From positions 1 to 8,407 of the forward strand of contig JAISYB010000103.1 of NCBI GenBank assembly GCA_031270215.1: a stretch of 8,407 bases of DNA. Direction: 5' to 3'. The notes below the pieces were generated by a model. The model searched no databases. It saw only the letters and a program-made list of their open reading frames with translations, and was not told where the DNA came from. The first letter of the stretch is position 1. Each line of letters starts with the position of its first letter. Shown piece by piece: positions 1 through 6,389 of the stretch. This DNA is from Streptococcaceae bacterium (lineage in GTDB: Bacteria; Bacillota; Bacilli; Lactobacillales; Streptococcaceae). A program made the position numbers and the translations under genes.

Positions 1-40
1 GCAATCTTTTAACGATTTTTGCTGTGAATACTTCATTTTT

Positions 41-69
41 TTGTTACACTTTCAAAAGGGAGTTCTAAA
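41..69 (+). promoter_or_regulatory. Weak candidate promoter of plsY
   Basis: TTGTTA (41-46) and TCTAAA (64-69) are separated by 17 bases, and each matches 4 of 6 consensus positions. This would give a leader of about 35-40 bases before the plsY ATG. The flanking sequence is very AT-rich, so such matches arise easily by chance. No better pair is visible between 1 and 111. Confidence 0.3.
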
Positions 70-111
70 GCCTCACTTACAAATAAATAATCGATTGAAA
101 GCGAGATAAAA

Positions 112-759
112 ATGGAATTTATATTTTTAAGTATTATAGCTTACTTACTAGGCGCAATCCCCAATGGCGTCTGGATTGGAAAATTATTCTTTCAGACAGA
201 TATTAGATACGCGGGGAGCAAAAACATTGGCACGACTAACACTTTTAGGGTATTAGGAAAAAAAGCCGGAATGGTCGTTTTTGTGCTAGATGTTCTTAAA
301 GGCTCAATTGCAACGCTCTTACCCACCCTTTTTCATCTCAATATCTCACCGCTTTATTTTGGTATCCTAGCAATTCTAGGGCACAGCTGTTCAATATTTA
401 TTAAGTTTAAAGGCGGAAAATCCGTTGCGACAAGCGCCGGCATGCTGCTTGCTTATCAACCTGTCTTATGCCTGATTCTAGCGCTTCTCTTTGCGCTTTG
501 CCTTTACTTGAGTAGTATTGTCAGTTTTTCAAGCATTATCAGCTCCATTGCAGCAATTTGTTTAGTTACAATTGCTAATTCTGTTGATCTCCCCTTTTTA
601 AATCAAATCGATTTGCCTTTTATCTTGATTGTCTTTGGCTTAGCAGGATTTATTATTTACAGACATCAAGACAATATTAAACGATTGAAATCCGGCGAAG
701 AGAACACCGTTCCTTTTGGTTTAAATTTGCTCAAACAAAAAACTTTTAAAAAACGATAG
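112..759 (+). CDS. plsY: PlsY, acylphosphate:glycerol-3-phosphate acyltransferase
   Basis: An integral membrane enzyme that moves an acyl group from acyl-phosphate to sn-glycerol-3-phosphate, giving lysophosphatidic acid, the first step of phospholipid synthesis in most Gram-positive bacteria. The 215 residues have the usual family length and are mostly hydrophobic, fitting several membrane spans. All three family motifs are visible: the glycine-rich GSKNIGTTNTFRVLG at 35-49, the GH...FKGGKSVAT motif at 90-107, and YRHQDNIKRLKSG at 183-195 near the C-terminus. Two departures stand out: the usual GSGN is GSKN, and the FP that normally follows GHx in motif 2 is CS (93-94). The ATG is preceded by a modest purine-rich stretch (GAAAGCGAG) about 6 bases upstream. 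It is the only plus-strand gene in the window, monocistronic as seen, and converges on the DUF1622 gene. The family call is firm; activity despite the changed motif residues is inferred. Confidence 0.96.
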   Translation: MEFIFLSIIAYLLGAIPNGVWIGKLFFQTDIRYAGSKNIGTTNTFRVLGKKAGMVVFVLDVLKGSIATLLPTLFHLNISPLYFGILAILGHSCSIFIKFKGGKSVATSAGMLLAYQPVLCLILALLFALCLYLSSIVSFSSIISSIAAICLVTIANSVDLPFLNQIDLPFILIVFGLAGFIIYRHQDNIKRLKSGEENTVPFGLNLLKQKTFKKR

Positions 760-786
760 AATCTTTTAAAAGTCTTTTAATCGTTT
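737..786. terminator. Overlapping AT-rich hairpins between convergent genes
   Basis: Two mutually exclusive inverted repeats lie between the convergent plsY and DUF1622 genes. ACTTTTAAAA (742-751) pairs with TTTTAAAAGT (764-773) and can extend outward to 737 and 778 past one mismatch. AAACGAT (751-757) pairs with ATCGTTT (780-786). Read on the minus strand, the second hairpin runs straight into a T-rich stretch, so it is the better terminator and would serve the DUF1622 transcript. On the plus strand the T tract is poor. The first stem starts inside the last codons of plsY. Confidence 0.45.
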
Positions 787-787
787 C

Positions 788-1114
788 TTACTCGCTAATC
801 TCTTTCTTTAGAAAAACAGAAATTACCGTCCGAATGATAACTAGAAGTCCTAATTTAAAAATATCGTTTAGCGTTGGATGAATAATTGACTCAATGATAT
901 CTGCTGCTATAACAACTTCTAAACTAAGTAATACATAGATGCCTAAGGTTGAGCGAACATGACTGACACGCTGTAATTTAGTCTGTTTGCTCTTTATTTC
1001 GGCTTTAAAGTATTCAATACCGGCAACCAATAATCCTCGAAGTAAAATCAAGATTGAGGCGATACTAATCCCAACGACGATGTATTCAAAAATTTCAACA
1101 ATAATTTTAGGCAT
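788..1114 (-). CDS. DUF1622 family small membrane protein
   Basis: A 108-residue protein of unknown function. I recognise it as DUF1622 from the pattern LGIYVLLSLEVVIAADII (57-74) followed by HPT and then VIIRTVISVFLKKEI (92-106), matching the family pattern LGRYLLL.LEF.IAADII...P(T/S)...LIRT.LS.FLEREI. Three hydrophobic stretches, at about 12-33, 57-75 and 85-102, suggest three membrane helices. A basic loop (37-50) between the first two probably faces the cytoplasm. The usual arginine in LGRY is isoleucine here. A GTG nine bases upstream is in frame, but the Shine-Dalgarno GAGGAG (1123-1128) overlaps it and sits 8 bases from the ATG at 1114, so the ATG is the start. The gene lies downstream of the arginine cluster in the same direction, behind a weak terminator-like hairpin, and no separate promoter is evident. 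Confidence 0.85.
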   Translation of the reverse strand: MPKIIVEIFEYIVVGISIASILILLRGLLVAGIEYFKAEIKSKQTKLQRVSHVRSTLGIYVLLSLEVVIAADIIESIIHPTLNDIFKLGLLVIIRTVISVFLKKEISE

Positions 1115-1122
1115 TTTTCTCA

Positions 1123-1128
1123 CTCCTC
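1123..1128 (-). promoter_or_regulatory. Ribosome binding site deciding the DUF1622 start
   Basis: GAGGAG on the minus strand, 8 bases before the ATG at 1112-1114. It overlaps an upstream in-frame GTG (1121-1123), which therefore cannot be the start this site serves. Confidence 0.75.
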
Positions 1129-1143
1129 GTAAATATATTTTGG

Positions 1144-1174
1144 AAAAAACACTTCACACGCTTGTAGAAAAGTG
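1144..1174 (-). terminator. Weak terminator after the arginine cluster
   Basis: On the minus strand CACTT (1174-1170) pairs with AAGTG (1154-1150), with one further G-U pair possible inside, and six T residues follow (1149-1144). The stem is only 5-6 bp with a loop of about 15 bases, so termination is probably partial. It lies 16 bases before the DUF1622 ribosome binding site. Readthrough could therefore supply that gene. Confidence 0.35.
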
Positions 1175-1207
1175 AGCATGAGTTTAAAACAATTATTGGT
1201 GATGATA

Positions 1208-1390
1208 TTATTTTGAGTGATGCTGAACTTTTCTTGTCATGTGAAGTCCGTAAAAATTGAAGATATAAACTTCTTGAATTTCCTCAATAATGCTACCTAA
1301 GCTTAAGCTGTAATAATAAGACTTCCCAGAGCTTCTCCCTACTGTCTGCCAAAACTCACCACTTACAATAATCCAAAAACTTTCTATCAT
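1208..1390 (-). CDS. Unrecognised 60-residue ORF overlapping the argF stop
   Basis: I do not recognise this protein. Its ATG (1390-1388) shares one base with the argF stop TAA, forming TAATG, a layout typical of translational coupling. No good Shine-Dalgarno lies at proper distance, so expression would depend on re-initiation by ribosomes ending argF. The N-terminus MIESFWIIVSGEFW is hydrophobic and aromatic but too short for a convincing membrane span. The middle is serine- and tyrosine-rich (GKSYYYSLSLGSIIEEI, 22-38) and the C-terminus is basic (MTRKVQHHSK). It shows no ArgB, ArgG or ArgH motif. It is either a small co-expressed protein of the arginine operon or a chance open frame. The tidy overlap and lack of a competing frame favour the first only slightly. 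Confidence 0.4.
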   Translation of the reverse strand: MIESFWIIVSGEFWQTVGRSSGKSYYYSLSLGSIIEEIQEVYIFNFYGLHMTRKVQHHSK

Positions 1391-2397
1391 TACTCAACAT
1401 TTGGGATATAAAGATTCCCCAGCGTTGCTGCCATAATCGCTTTAATTGAGTGCATTCTATTTTCTCCTTGGGTAAAGACAAGCGAGCTAGTACTCCGAAA
1501 TGCCTCATCAGTGATTTCTAGCTCAGTTAAACCGTATAGTTCAGCGATTTGTGCACCTGTTTTAGTTTTCGTATCGTGAAACGCCGGCAAGCAGTGCAGG
1601 ATAATCGTTTCGGATTTCCCTGTTTTCGCAAATAACTCGGCATTGATTTGATATGGCAACAAATCGTCAATTCGTGCCTTAAAGTCAATCTCCTCACCCA
1701 TTGACACCCAAACATCTGTATAAAGAACATCCGCTCCAAGAACACCTGCCTCAATGTCATCTGTCACAATAATCTCGACATTTGAATTAATGGCATAAAC
1801 AGTTGCAATCTCTTGGATTTCCTCTGTCGGCTGTAGCTTTTTAGGTGCAACAATGCGGACATTTACCCCTAAAATTGCTGCTGTCACAAGCAGAGAGTTC
1901 GCAACATTATTACGTCCATCACCAATATAGGCTAATGTTAAGCCTTCTAATTTACCAAAATGTTCTAAAATCGTATAGAAGTCAGCAATCATCTGAGTTG
2001 GATGCCAGCGATCCGTTAAACCATTCCAGACTGGAACACCTGAATATTTTGCCAAATCCTCCGCAACTGCTTGCTTAAATCCACGAAATTCTATGCCGTC
2101 AAACATCGATCCTAAAATTTTTGCCGTGTCCTCCGTTGACTCCTTATGTCCAAGTTGAATATCATCCTTACCCAAAAACTCCGGATGTGCGCCTAAATCA
2201 TTGGCAGCAACGGTGAACGCCGCTCGTGTTCGAGTACTAGTTTTCTCAAAAAGTAAGGCAATATTCTTGCCCTTCAAGTATTCATGTGGAATATTTTGCT
2301 TCTTTAGTTGCTTTAAATGCCCTGTTAAGCCGATTAAATAATTCAATTCCTTTTTCGTAAAATCAATTTCCTTTAAAAAACTTCGTCCTTGAAACAT
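1390..2397 (-). CDS. argF: ArgF, ornithine carbamoyltransferase
   Basis: A cytoplasmic enzyme that joins carbamoyl phosphate and ornithine to give citrulline. The 335 residues are normal for the family. The carbamoyl-phosphate motif STRTR is at 54-58 and HPTQ at 132-135. The ornithine-side residues are D228 and SMG at 232-234, and the catalytic HCLP is at 268-271. The C-terminal R314 is also present. The start is the ATG at 2397 giving MFQGRSFLKEIDF, the standard N-terminus. A TTG two codons upstream is in frame but lies between the ribosome binding site and the ATG. The ATG overlaps the argD stop as TGATG, so the two are translationally coupled. Anabolic ArgF and catabolic ArcB are hard to separate by sequence. 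Its place in an argC-argJ-argD cluster, with no arcA or arcC nearby, makes the biosynthetic role much more likely. Confidence 0.96.
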   Translation of the reverse strand: MFQGRSFLKEIDFTKKELNYLIGLTGHLKQLKKQNIPHEYLKGKNIALLFEKTSTRTRAAFTVAANDLGAHPEFLGKDDIQLGHKESTEDTAKILGSMFDGIEFRGFKQAVAEDLAKYSGVPVWNGLTDRWHPTQMIADFYTILEHFGKLEGLTLAYIGDGRNNVANSLLVTAAILGVNVRIVAPKKLQPTEEIQEIATVYAINSNVEIIVTDDIEAGVLGADVLYTDVWVSMGEEIDFKARIDDLLPYQINAELFAKTGKSETIILHCLPAFHDTKTKTGAQIAELYGLTELEITDEAFRSTSSLVFTQGENRMHSIKAIMAATLGNLYIPNVE

Positions 2398-3545
2398 CAG
2401 CAATTCTCCTTTTTATTCAAAATTTCAACAATTTTTGCTAAACCATAAGCCAGCTGCTCTTGCGTAATTATTAGCGGCGGCAAAAGACGGATAACATTAT
2501 CTCCGGCACGTAAAACAAGGATTTTCTCTGCTTGAAGCTGTTCAATAATATCAGCAACCAGCTCTGACTTGGTTAAAACAATCCCCTGCATAAGACCGAT
2601 TCCCTGTATTTTCTCAACTAATTCATTGCCTGTTAGCTGTAACCTTAGATAGGTGGTCGCAAACTCTCCCATTTTGGTGATGTGTGCTAAACACTCTGCC
2701 GTCAATCCTTCAAGCACCGCCTTAGCGCTAACCATCGCTAGCTTATTTCCGCCAAAGGTCGATCCGTGTGTTCCTGGACCTAGAACGTCTGCATATTCTC
2801 TTTTGGCAAACATTGCGCCTACTGGGACACCATTTGCCAGACCCTTAGCCAGTGTAAAGACATCTGGTTTAATCCCGAAATGTTCAAAGGCAAAGCGTCT
2901 ACCTGTCCGAGCGATACCCGTTTGCACTTCATCAATGATTAGTAAAATCCCCTTTGCGCTAGCAAATTCGGCAAGCGCGGTAATAAAAAGTACCTCTGCC
3001 GGCAACACGCCGCCTTCACCCTGAATGATTTCGAGCATAATCGCCGCAGTATCCTCTGTTACCAAAGCTTTAACCGTTTCAAGCTGATTAAATTCAGCGT
3101 ATTTGAACCCTGGAACAAGCGGTGCGAAGCCTTTTTGAATTTTTTCCTGACCGGTGGCACTCATTGCCCCATAGGTGCGCCCGTGGAAGCTGTTTTTAAA
3201 GGTGATAATCTCAGACTTTCCTGTCTTTAAGCGAGCAAATTTAATCGCCGCTTCATTTGCCTCAGCACCGCTATTGACGAATAAACCAATATAATCATCG
3301 CCGCCAATTAATTTTGCAACCTCTTCTTGCAAGCTATTTTGATAAAGATTTGGAATATGAATCAGCGTTTCCGCTTGAGATTTTATGGCATCTTTTGCAG
3401 CTTGAAATGAATAACCGAAGTTCGTGACCCCAATTCCTGAGGTCAAATCAAGATATTTGTCCCCATTTGTATCAAATAGGTAAACATCTTCTCCACGGAC
3501 AAACTCGATTGTACTTCTACCGTAATTATTAAATAAATGCGACAT
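2397..3545 (-). CDS. argD: ArgD, N-acetylornithine aminotransferase
   Basis: A PLP-dependent class-III aminotransferase that converts N-acetylglutamate semialdehyde and glutamate to N2-acetylornithine and 2-oxoglutarate. The 382 residues fit the family. Visible features are the phosphate-binding SGAEANEAA (92-100), the PLP-stacking region NSFHGRT (118-124), the cofactor aspartate in IIDEVQTG (D205), the Schiff-base lysine K234 in TLAKGLANGVPVGA, and HGSTFGGN (260-267) from the partner subunit. The short GHxHP stretch often seen after SGIGV is replaced by FGYSFQ (43-48), which is not a catalytic site. The ATG follows an AAAGGAAA ribosome binding site at about 7 bases. It starts 16 bases after the argJ stop, and its stop overlaps the argF ATG. 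Ornithine or succinylornithine aminotransferase is conceivable from sequence alone; the neighbours decide for ArgD. Confidence 0.95.
   Translation of the reverse strand: MSHLFNNYGRSTIEFVRGEDVYLFDTNGDKYLDLTSGIGVTNFGYSFQAAKDAIKSQAETLIHIPNLYQNSLQEEVAKLIGGDDYIGLFVNSGAEANEAAIKFARLKTGKSEIITFKNSFHGRTYGAMSATGQEKIQKGFAPLVPGFKYAEFNQLETVKALVTEDTAAIMLEIIQGEGGVLPAEVLFITALAEFASAKGILLIIDEVQTGIARTGRRFAFEHFGIKPDVFTLAKGLANGVPVGAMFAKREYADVLGPGTHGSTFGGNKLAMVSAKAVLEGLTAECLAHITKMGEFATTYLRLQLTGNELVEKIQGIGLMQGIVLTKSELVADIIEQLQAEKILVLRAGDNVIRLLPPLIITQEQLAYGLAKIVEILNKKENC
2406..2412 (-). promoter_or_regulatory. Ribosome binding site deciding the argF start
   Basis: AAAGGAG on the minus strand, ending 8 bases before the ATG at 2397-2395 and inside the last codons of argD. 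The TTG at 2403 would be only 2 bases away, which is too close, so the ATG is chosen. Confidence 0.8.
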
Positions 3546-3561
3546 CTCTATTTCCTTTCAT

Positions 3562-4755
3562 TTAGGTGTGATATAATGCGTTGATTTCCACGTATGCATA
3601 AGTCAAATCACAGCCCCATGCCTGTGCAGCTTTGTCGCCTTGATTAAGATTAACAATAATTTCAATCGTCTCCTGCTTTAACATCTCCTGCATCTTGAAC
3701 TCATCAAAGCTGACAGGGGTTGCCTGATGTAAAACAAGCTGATTAGCTAATGTGATGTCGATTTTATCCGGATTAATTACGCCGCCTGAGTAGCCTATTG
3801 CACAGATAATTCGCCCCCAATTTGGGTCGCTGCCAAAGATTGCTGTCTTAACCAATGCAGAACCAACAATCTTTTTAGCAATCAAACGTGCATTTTGCTC
3901 ATCATCAGCTCCTTTAACCGTCACTTCGATTAGCTTCGTTGCGCCCTCACCGTCAGCTGCAATCTTCTTAGCCAATGTTGTCATTACTTGCTTTAACATC
4001 TCCCGAAATTGTTGATAAGACTCTGTTGCTGCTTTAATCGGAGAGTTGCCTGCTTGCCCATTTGCCATAACTAAGACGGTGTCATTAGTTGATGTATCGC
4101 CGTCTACTGTGATTTGATTAAAGGTTGTTTCAGTTAATTCGCTTAAAAGCTGCTGCAAGAGAGAGCTTTCAATCTTAGCATCCGTTGTAATAAAGGCAAG
4201 CATCGTTGCCATATTCGGATGAATCATACCGCTGCCCTTTGCAACGCCTGCCATTGTCACAACTTCTCCGTTAATTTCCCTTTGGAGAACAATTTCTTTG
4301 GTAACTAAGTCTGTTGTTAAGATACTTTCAGAGAAATATTCCGGCTGATGACGCTTAAGGTCAATTGCTGAAATGCCTGCTTTTACCTTATCCATTGGCA
4401 TTAGCTTACCAATCACACCTGTTGAACAAACGGCGATTTGCCCTTCTGGAATGTCTAGTTTTTTAGCAAGCAAGCTCTGCATTAGCCTTGCGTCCCTTTC
4501 CCCCTGCTCCCCTGTGACTGCATTTGCATTGCCTGAGTTAACAATAATTGCCTGCAAGAGGGAGCCCTTGATGACTTCTTGGTCAAGCTTAACGGGTGCC
4601 GCTTGAATTTGGTTTGTGGTAAAAACACCCGCACAGCTTGCCGGAGTTTCTGAGAAAATAACGCCTAAATCACGCTTCTTATGCTTCAATTTAGCATGTG
4701 TTGCATCTGCATAAAACCCCTTAGGTGAGGCAATCGTTCCCTTGATTTCCTTCAT
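3562..4755 (-). CDS. argJ: ArgJ, glutamate N-acetyltransferase (ornithine acetyltransferase)
   Basis: Transfers the acetyl group of N-acetylornithine to glutamate, releasing ornithine and regenerating N-acetylglutamate. Bifunctional members also use acetyl-CoA. The 397 residues are full length. KGSGMIHPNMATML (173-186) holds the self-cleavage site between A183 and T184; T184 becomes the N-terminal nucleophile of the beta chain. STGVIG (111-116) supplies the oxyanion-hole threonine and glycine. The C-terminus YVEINALYHT fits the conserved family ending. The ATG follows GAAAGGAAG at a good distance, and the gene begins 20 bases after the argC stop. Having ArgJ means the pathway is the cyclic one and does not require ArgE. 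Whether this enzyme is mono- or bifunctional cannot be read from sequence. Confidence 0.97.
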   Translation of the reverse strand: MKEIKGTIASPKGFYADATHAKLKHKKRDLGVIFSETPASCAGVFTTNQIQAAPVKLDQEVIKGSLLQAIIVNSGNANAVTGEQGERDARLMQSLLAKKLDIPEGQIAVCSTGVIGKLMPMDKVKAGISAIDLKRHQPEYFSESILTTDLVTKEIVLQREINGEVVTMAGVAKGSGMIHPNMATMLAFITTDAKIESSLLQQLLSELTETTFNQITVDGDTSTNDTVLVMANGQAGNSPIKAATESYQQFREMLKQVMTTLAKKIAADGEGATKLIEVTVKGADDEQNARLIAKKIVGSALVKTAIFGSDPNWGRIICAIGYSGGVINPDKIDITLANQLVLHQATPVSFDEFKMQEMLKQETIEIIVNLNQGDKAAQAWGCDLTYAYVEINALYHT

Positions 4756-4775
4756 TTCAAAGTCTTCCTTTCTAT

Positions 4776-5813
4776 TTATGGCAATACAGGCACAAAATCA
4801 AGTCCTGAAAATTCAGAAAAGCCAGCAATTTTATTTAAATTTTGAATTGCTTGTCCTGCTGCACCTTTGATTAAATTATCAATGACTGCTACAATCATCA
4901 CCGTATTCGTTGCTTCATTGTATGACAGTCCAATATCTGTATAGTTCGTACCGATTACCTGCTTAAGCTGTGGCATAATTCCTTCGCTCTGAAGCCGAAT
5001 AAAGGATTTATCTTGGTAAATTTCCTGATATGCCTCTTTAACATCAGCAAATGTCAGTCCTGCATTTAGCTTAGCATAACTTGTCACAAAGATACCACGT
5101 GTTACCGGAATTAAGCTCGTTGAAAACTGAATTGCCGGAATTTTATCATTCCATCTATTAAGCTGCAGCATAATCTCTGGAATATGTTGATGACTATTGA
5201 CCTTGTAGACCGAGATATTATCGTTGACATCAACATAATGACTGCTTTGCGACAATTTTTTCCCTGCGCCTGAAAGCCCAGATTTGGCGTCGATAATAAT
5301 ACTTTTTACATCAATCAAATCCTTAATCACAAGCGGCGCAATCGACAAAAGGCTCGCTGTGGCATAGCAACCCGGATTAGCGATAAGTGAGTGCTTGGGA
5401 TACTCCGAGGTAAAATCAGCCAAACCATAAATCGCCTGCGTGAAATATGACGCATGTGTGGCGGGTGTACCGTACCATTTTTGATAAGCTTCGGCAGACT
5501 TTAGCCGAAAATCTCCCGATAAATCAATCACTGGGAAATTTCGTTCAATGAACGCACCCGCATAGTTTTTAGAAACGCCACTTGGCGTTGCAAAAAAAAC
5601 AAGCTCACTTTCATTAATAATCTGTTCAATATCAATCGCTTTAAGCGGTAAATCCAACAATCCACGCAGGTGCGGATAAACCTCACTAATTGGCTGACCA
5701 ATATTTTGTGTGCCATAAATCCCTGCAATCTCCACCGTTTGATGACTGTGCAATAATCTAACCAGCTCCAAGCCGCTGTATCCTGTCACACCAATAATTG
5801 AAACTTTCATCAT
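4776..5813 (-). CDS. argC: ArgC, N-acetyl-gamma-glutamyl-phosphate reductase
   Basis: NADPH-dependent reduction of N-acetylglutamyl phosphate to the semialdehyde, in the cytoplasm. The 345 residues match the family. The Rossmann dinucleotide-binding loop is GVTGYSG at 8-14. The catalytic cysteine is C149 in ANPGCYATA, DAKSGLSGAGKK (175-186) is the conserved loop, and the histidine motif SHQHIPE (207-213) carries the catalytic base. Two ATG codons stand in tandem (5813 and 5810); either could start, and they differ by a single residue. Upstream lies AAGGTGGGG, about 5 bases from the first ATG. It is the first gene of the arginine cluster, directly behind a promoter with an ARG box, and has a leader of about 58 bases. 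Confidence 0.97.
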   Translation of the reverse strand: MMKVSIIGVTGYSGLELVRLLHSHQTVEIAGIYGTQNIGQPISEVYPHLRGLLDLPLKAIDIEQIINESELVFFATPSGVSKNYAGAFIERNFPVIDLSGDFRLKSAEAYQKWYGTPATHASYFTQAIYGLADFTSEYPKHSLIANPGCYATASLLSIAPLVIKDLIDVKSIIIDAKSGLSGAGKKLSQSSHYVDVNDNISVYKVNSHQHIPEIMLQLNRWNDKIPAIQFSTSLIPVTRGIFVTSYAKLNAGLTFADVKEAYQEIYQDKSFIRLQSEGIMPQLKQVIGTNYTDIGLSYNEATNTVMIVAVIDNLIKGAAGQAIQNLNKIAGFSEFSGLDFVPVLP

Positions 5814-5877
5814 TTTGACCCCACCTTATTTACGAATTAAAGAGTACTTGCTTAAAATTCTTTGTCTAATTGTTTTA

Positions 5878-5905
5878 ATTATACACCAAAATGAATTTTC
5901 GGCAA
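5878..5905 (-). promoter_or_regulatory. Promoter of the argC-argJ-argD-argF cluster
   Basis: On the minus strand, a perfect -10 TATAAT (5883-5878) is preceded at 16 bases by a -35 TTGCCG (5905-5900, 4 of 6). The transcript would begin near 5871, leaving a leader of about 58 bases. That is too short for a T-box, and no attenuator hairpin is seen in it. Confidence 0.8.
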
Positions 5906-5928
5906 CTATTTTTGAATATTATTTCATA
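5890..5928. promoter_or_regulatory. ARG box pair (ArgR-type operator)
   Basis: TGAATATTATTTCA (5913-5926) matches the ARG-box core TGAATwwwwATTCA at 13 of 14 positions and lies just upstream of the -35. A second TGAAT begins 21 bp away at 5892, and its predicted 18-bp box (5890-5907) overlaps the -35; its other half is poor. Two 18-bp boxes with a 3-bp gap is the spacing of classical ArgR operators, so arginine-dependent repression by occlusion of the polymerase is inferred. The regulator gene itself is not in the window. Confidence 0.72.
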
Positions 5929-5966
5929 AAATCCGCTATTTTTAAGTCTTTATACATCTGTTTCCG

Positions 5967-5998
5967 AATAAAAAAACAGAATGAACAAAATCATTCTG
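5967..5998 (-). terminator. Strong Rho-independent terminator after ybaB
   Basis: On the minus strand CAGAATGA (5998-5991) and TCATTCTG (5984-5977) form a perfect 8-bp stem with a 6-base loop, followed by seven T residues, an A and two more T. It lies 19 bases after the ybaB stop and ends the ylxM-ffh-ybaB transcript before the arginine promoter. Confidence 0.92.
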
Positions 5999-6017
5999 CT
6001 TTTATCTATAATTTTTA

Positions 6018-6323
6018 TTAGAATAAGCCTTTTCCGAACTGTCCTAAGCTCTTTTCTGATGCCTGATTAATCTGCTTCATAGCGTCATTGACCGCATCAA
6101 CAACCAAATCCTGCAAGGTTTCAACATCATCAGGGTCAACCAAAGCTTCTGCAATCTCAATTGCTTTGACGATTTTATCGCCTGAAACAGTCACCTTCAC
6201 ATAATCCTGCGTACTTTTTCCAACAAAGACTTGGCTATCCAAATTTTTCTTATTTTCTTCCATTTGCTTTTGTAGCTTTTGTGCCTGCTTCATCATTTGC
6301 TGCATGTTACCGCCATTAAACAT
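6018..6323 (-). CDS. ybaB: YbaB/EbfC family nucleoid-associated protein
   Basis: A small DNA-binding protein that acts as a dimer on the nucleoid. It has 101 residues, the usual length. The N-terminal helix NMQQMMKQAQKLQKQMEE (6-23) is the family signature and is likely coiled-coil. Next come the beta segment with VFVGKSTQDYVKVTVSGD and then DPDDVETLQDLVVDAVNDA. The end SLGQFGKGLF is typical. An in-frame TTG 51 bases upstream would add 17 basic residues not found in the family. The ATG at 6323 has AAAGAGGG about 5 bases upstream and gives the normal N-terminus, so it is chosen. It starts 66 bases after ffh with no promoter or terminator visible between, so it is probably co-transcribed. Confidence 0.93.
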   Translation of the reverse strand: MFNGGNMQQMMKQAQKLQKQMEENKKNLDSQVFVGKSTQDYVKVTVSGDKIVKAIEIAEALVDPDDVETLQDLVVDAVNDAMKQINQASEKSLGQFGKGLF

Positions 6324-6389
6324 AATATCCCTCTTTCTCTTTTTTAGTAATGTTTGCATTTGTGTCTTAGACAATATTGCATTGCCTGA

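Noticed and set aside
1..36. Possible start of a divergent minus-strand gene (ATG at 36-34, open to the edge, 12 codons beginning MKYSQQ).
   Set aside because: Too short to separate from chance, with no clear ribosome site and no recognisable family; needs sequence to the left.
2653..3024. Plus-strand open frame of 123 codons inside argD, and similar ones inside ffh (6592-6975, 7453-7839) and argJ (4373-4606).
   Set aside because: They are antisense to full-length, motif-complete genes, with no ribosome site or family resemblance.
5814..5877. T-box or attenuator in the argC leader.
   Set aside because: The leader is only about 58 bases, with no T-box sequence, leader peptide or terminator hairpin.
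5815..6021. Plus-strand open frame of 68 codons across the arg/ybaB intergenic region.
   Set aside because: It overlaps the arginine promoter, the ARG box and the ybaB terminator, has no ribosome site, and its AT-rich composition explains the open frame.
6324..6374. Longer ybaB starting at TTG 6374 with 17 extra basic residues.
   Set aside because: The extension is not a family feature and the ATG at 6323 has its own ribosome site.
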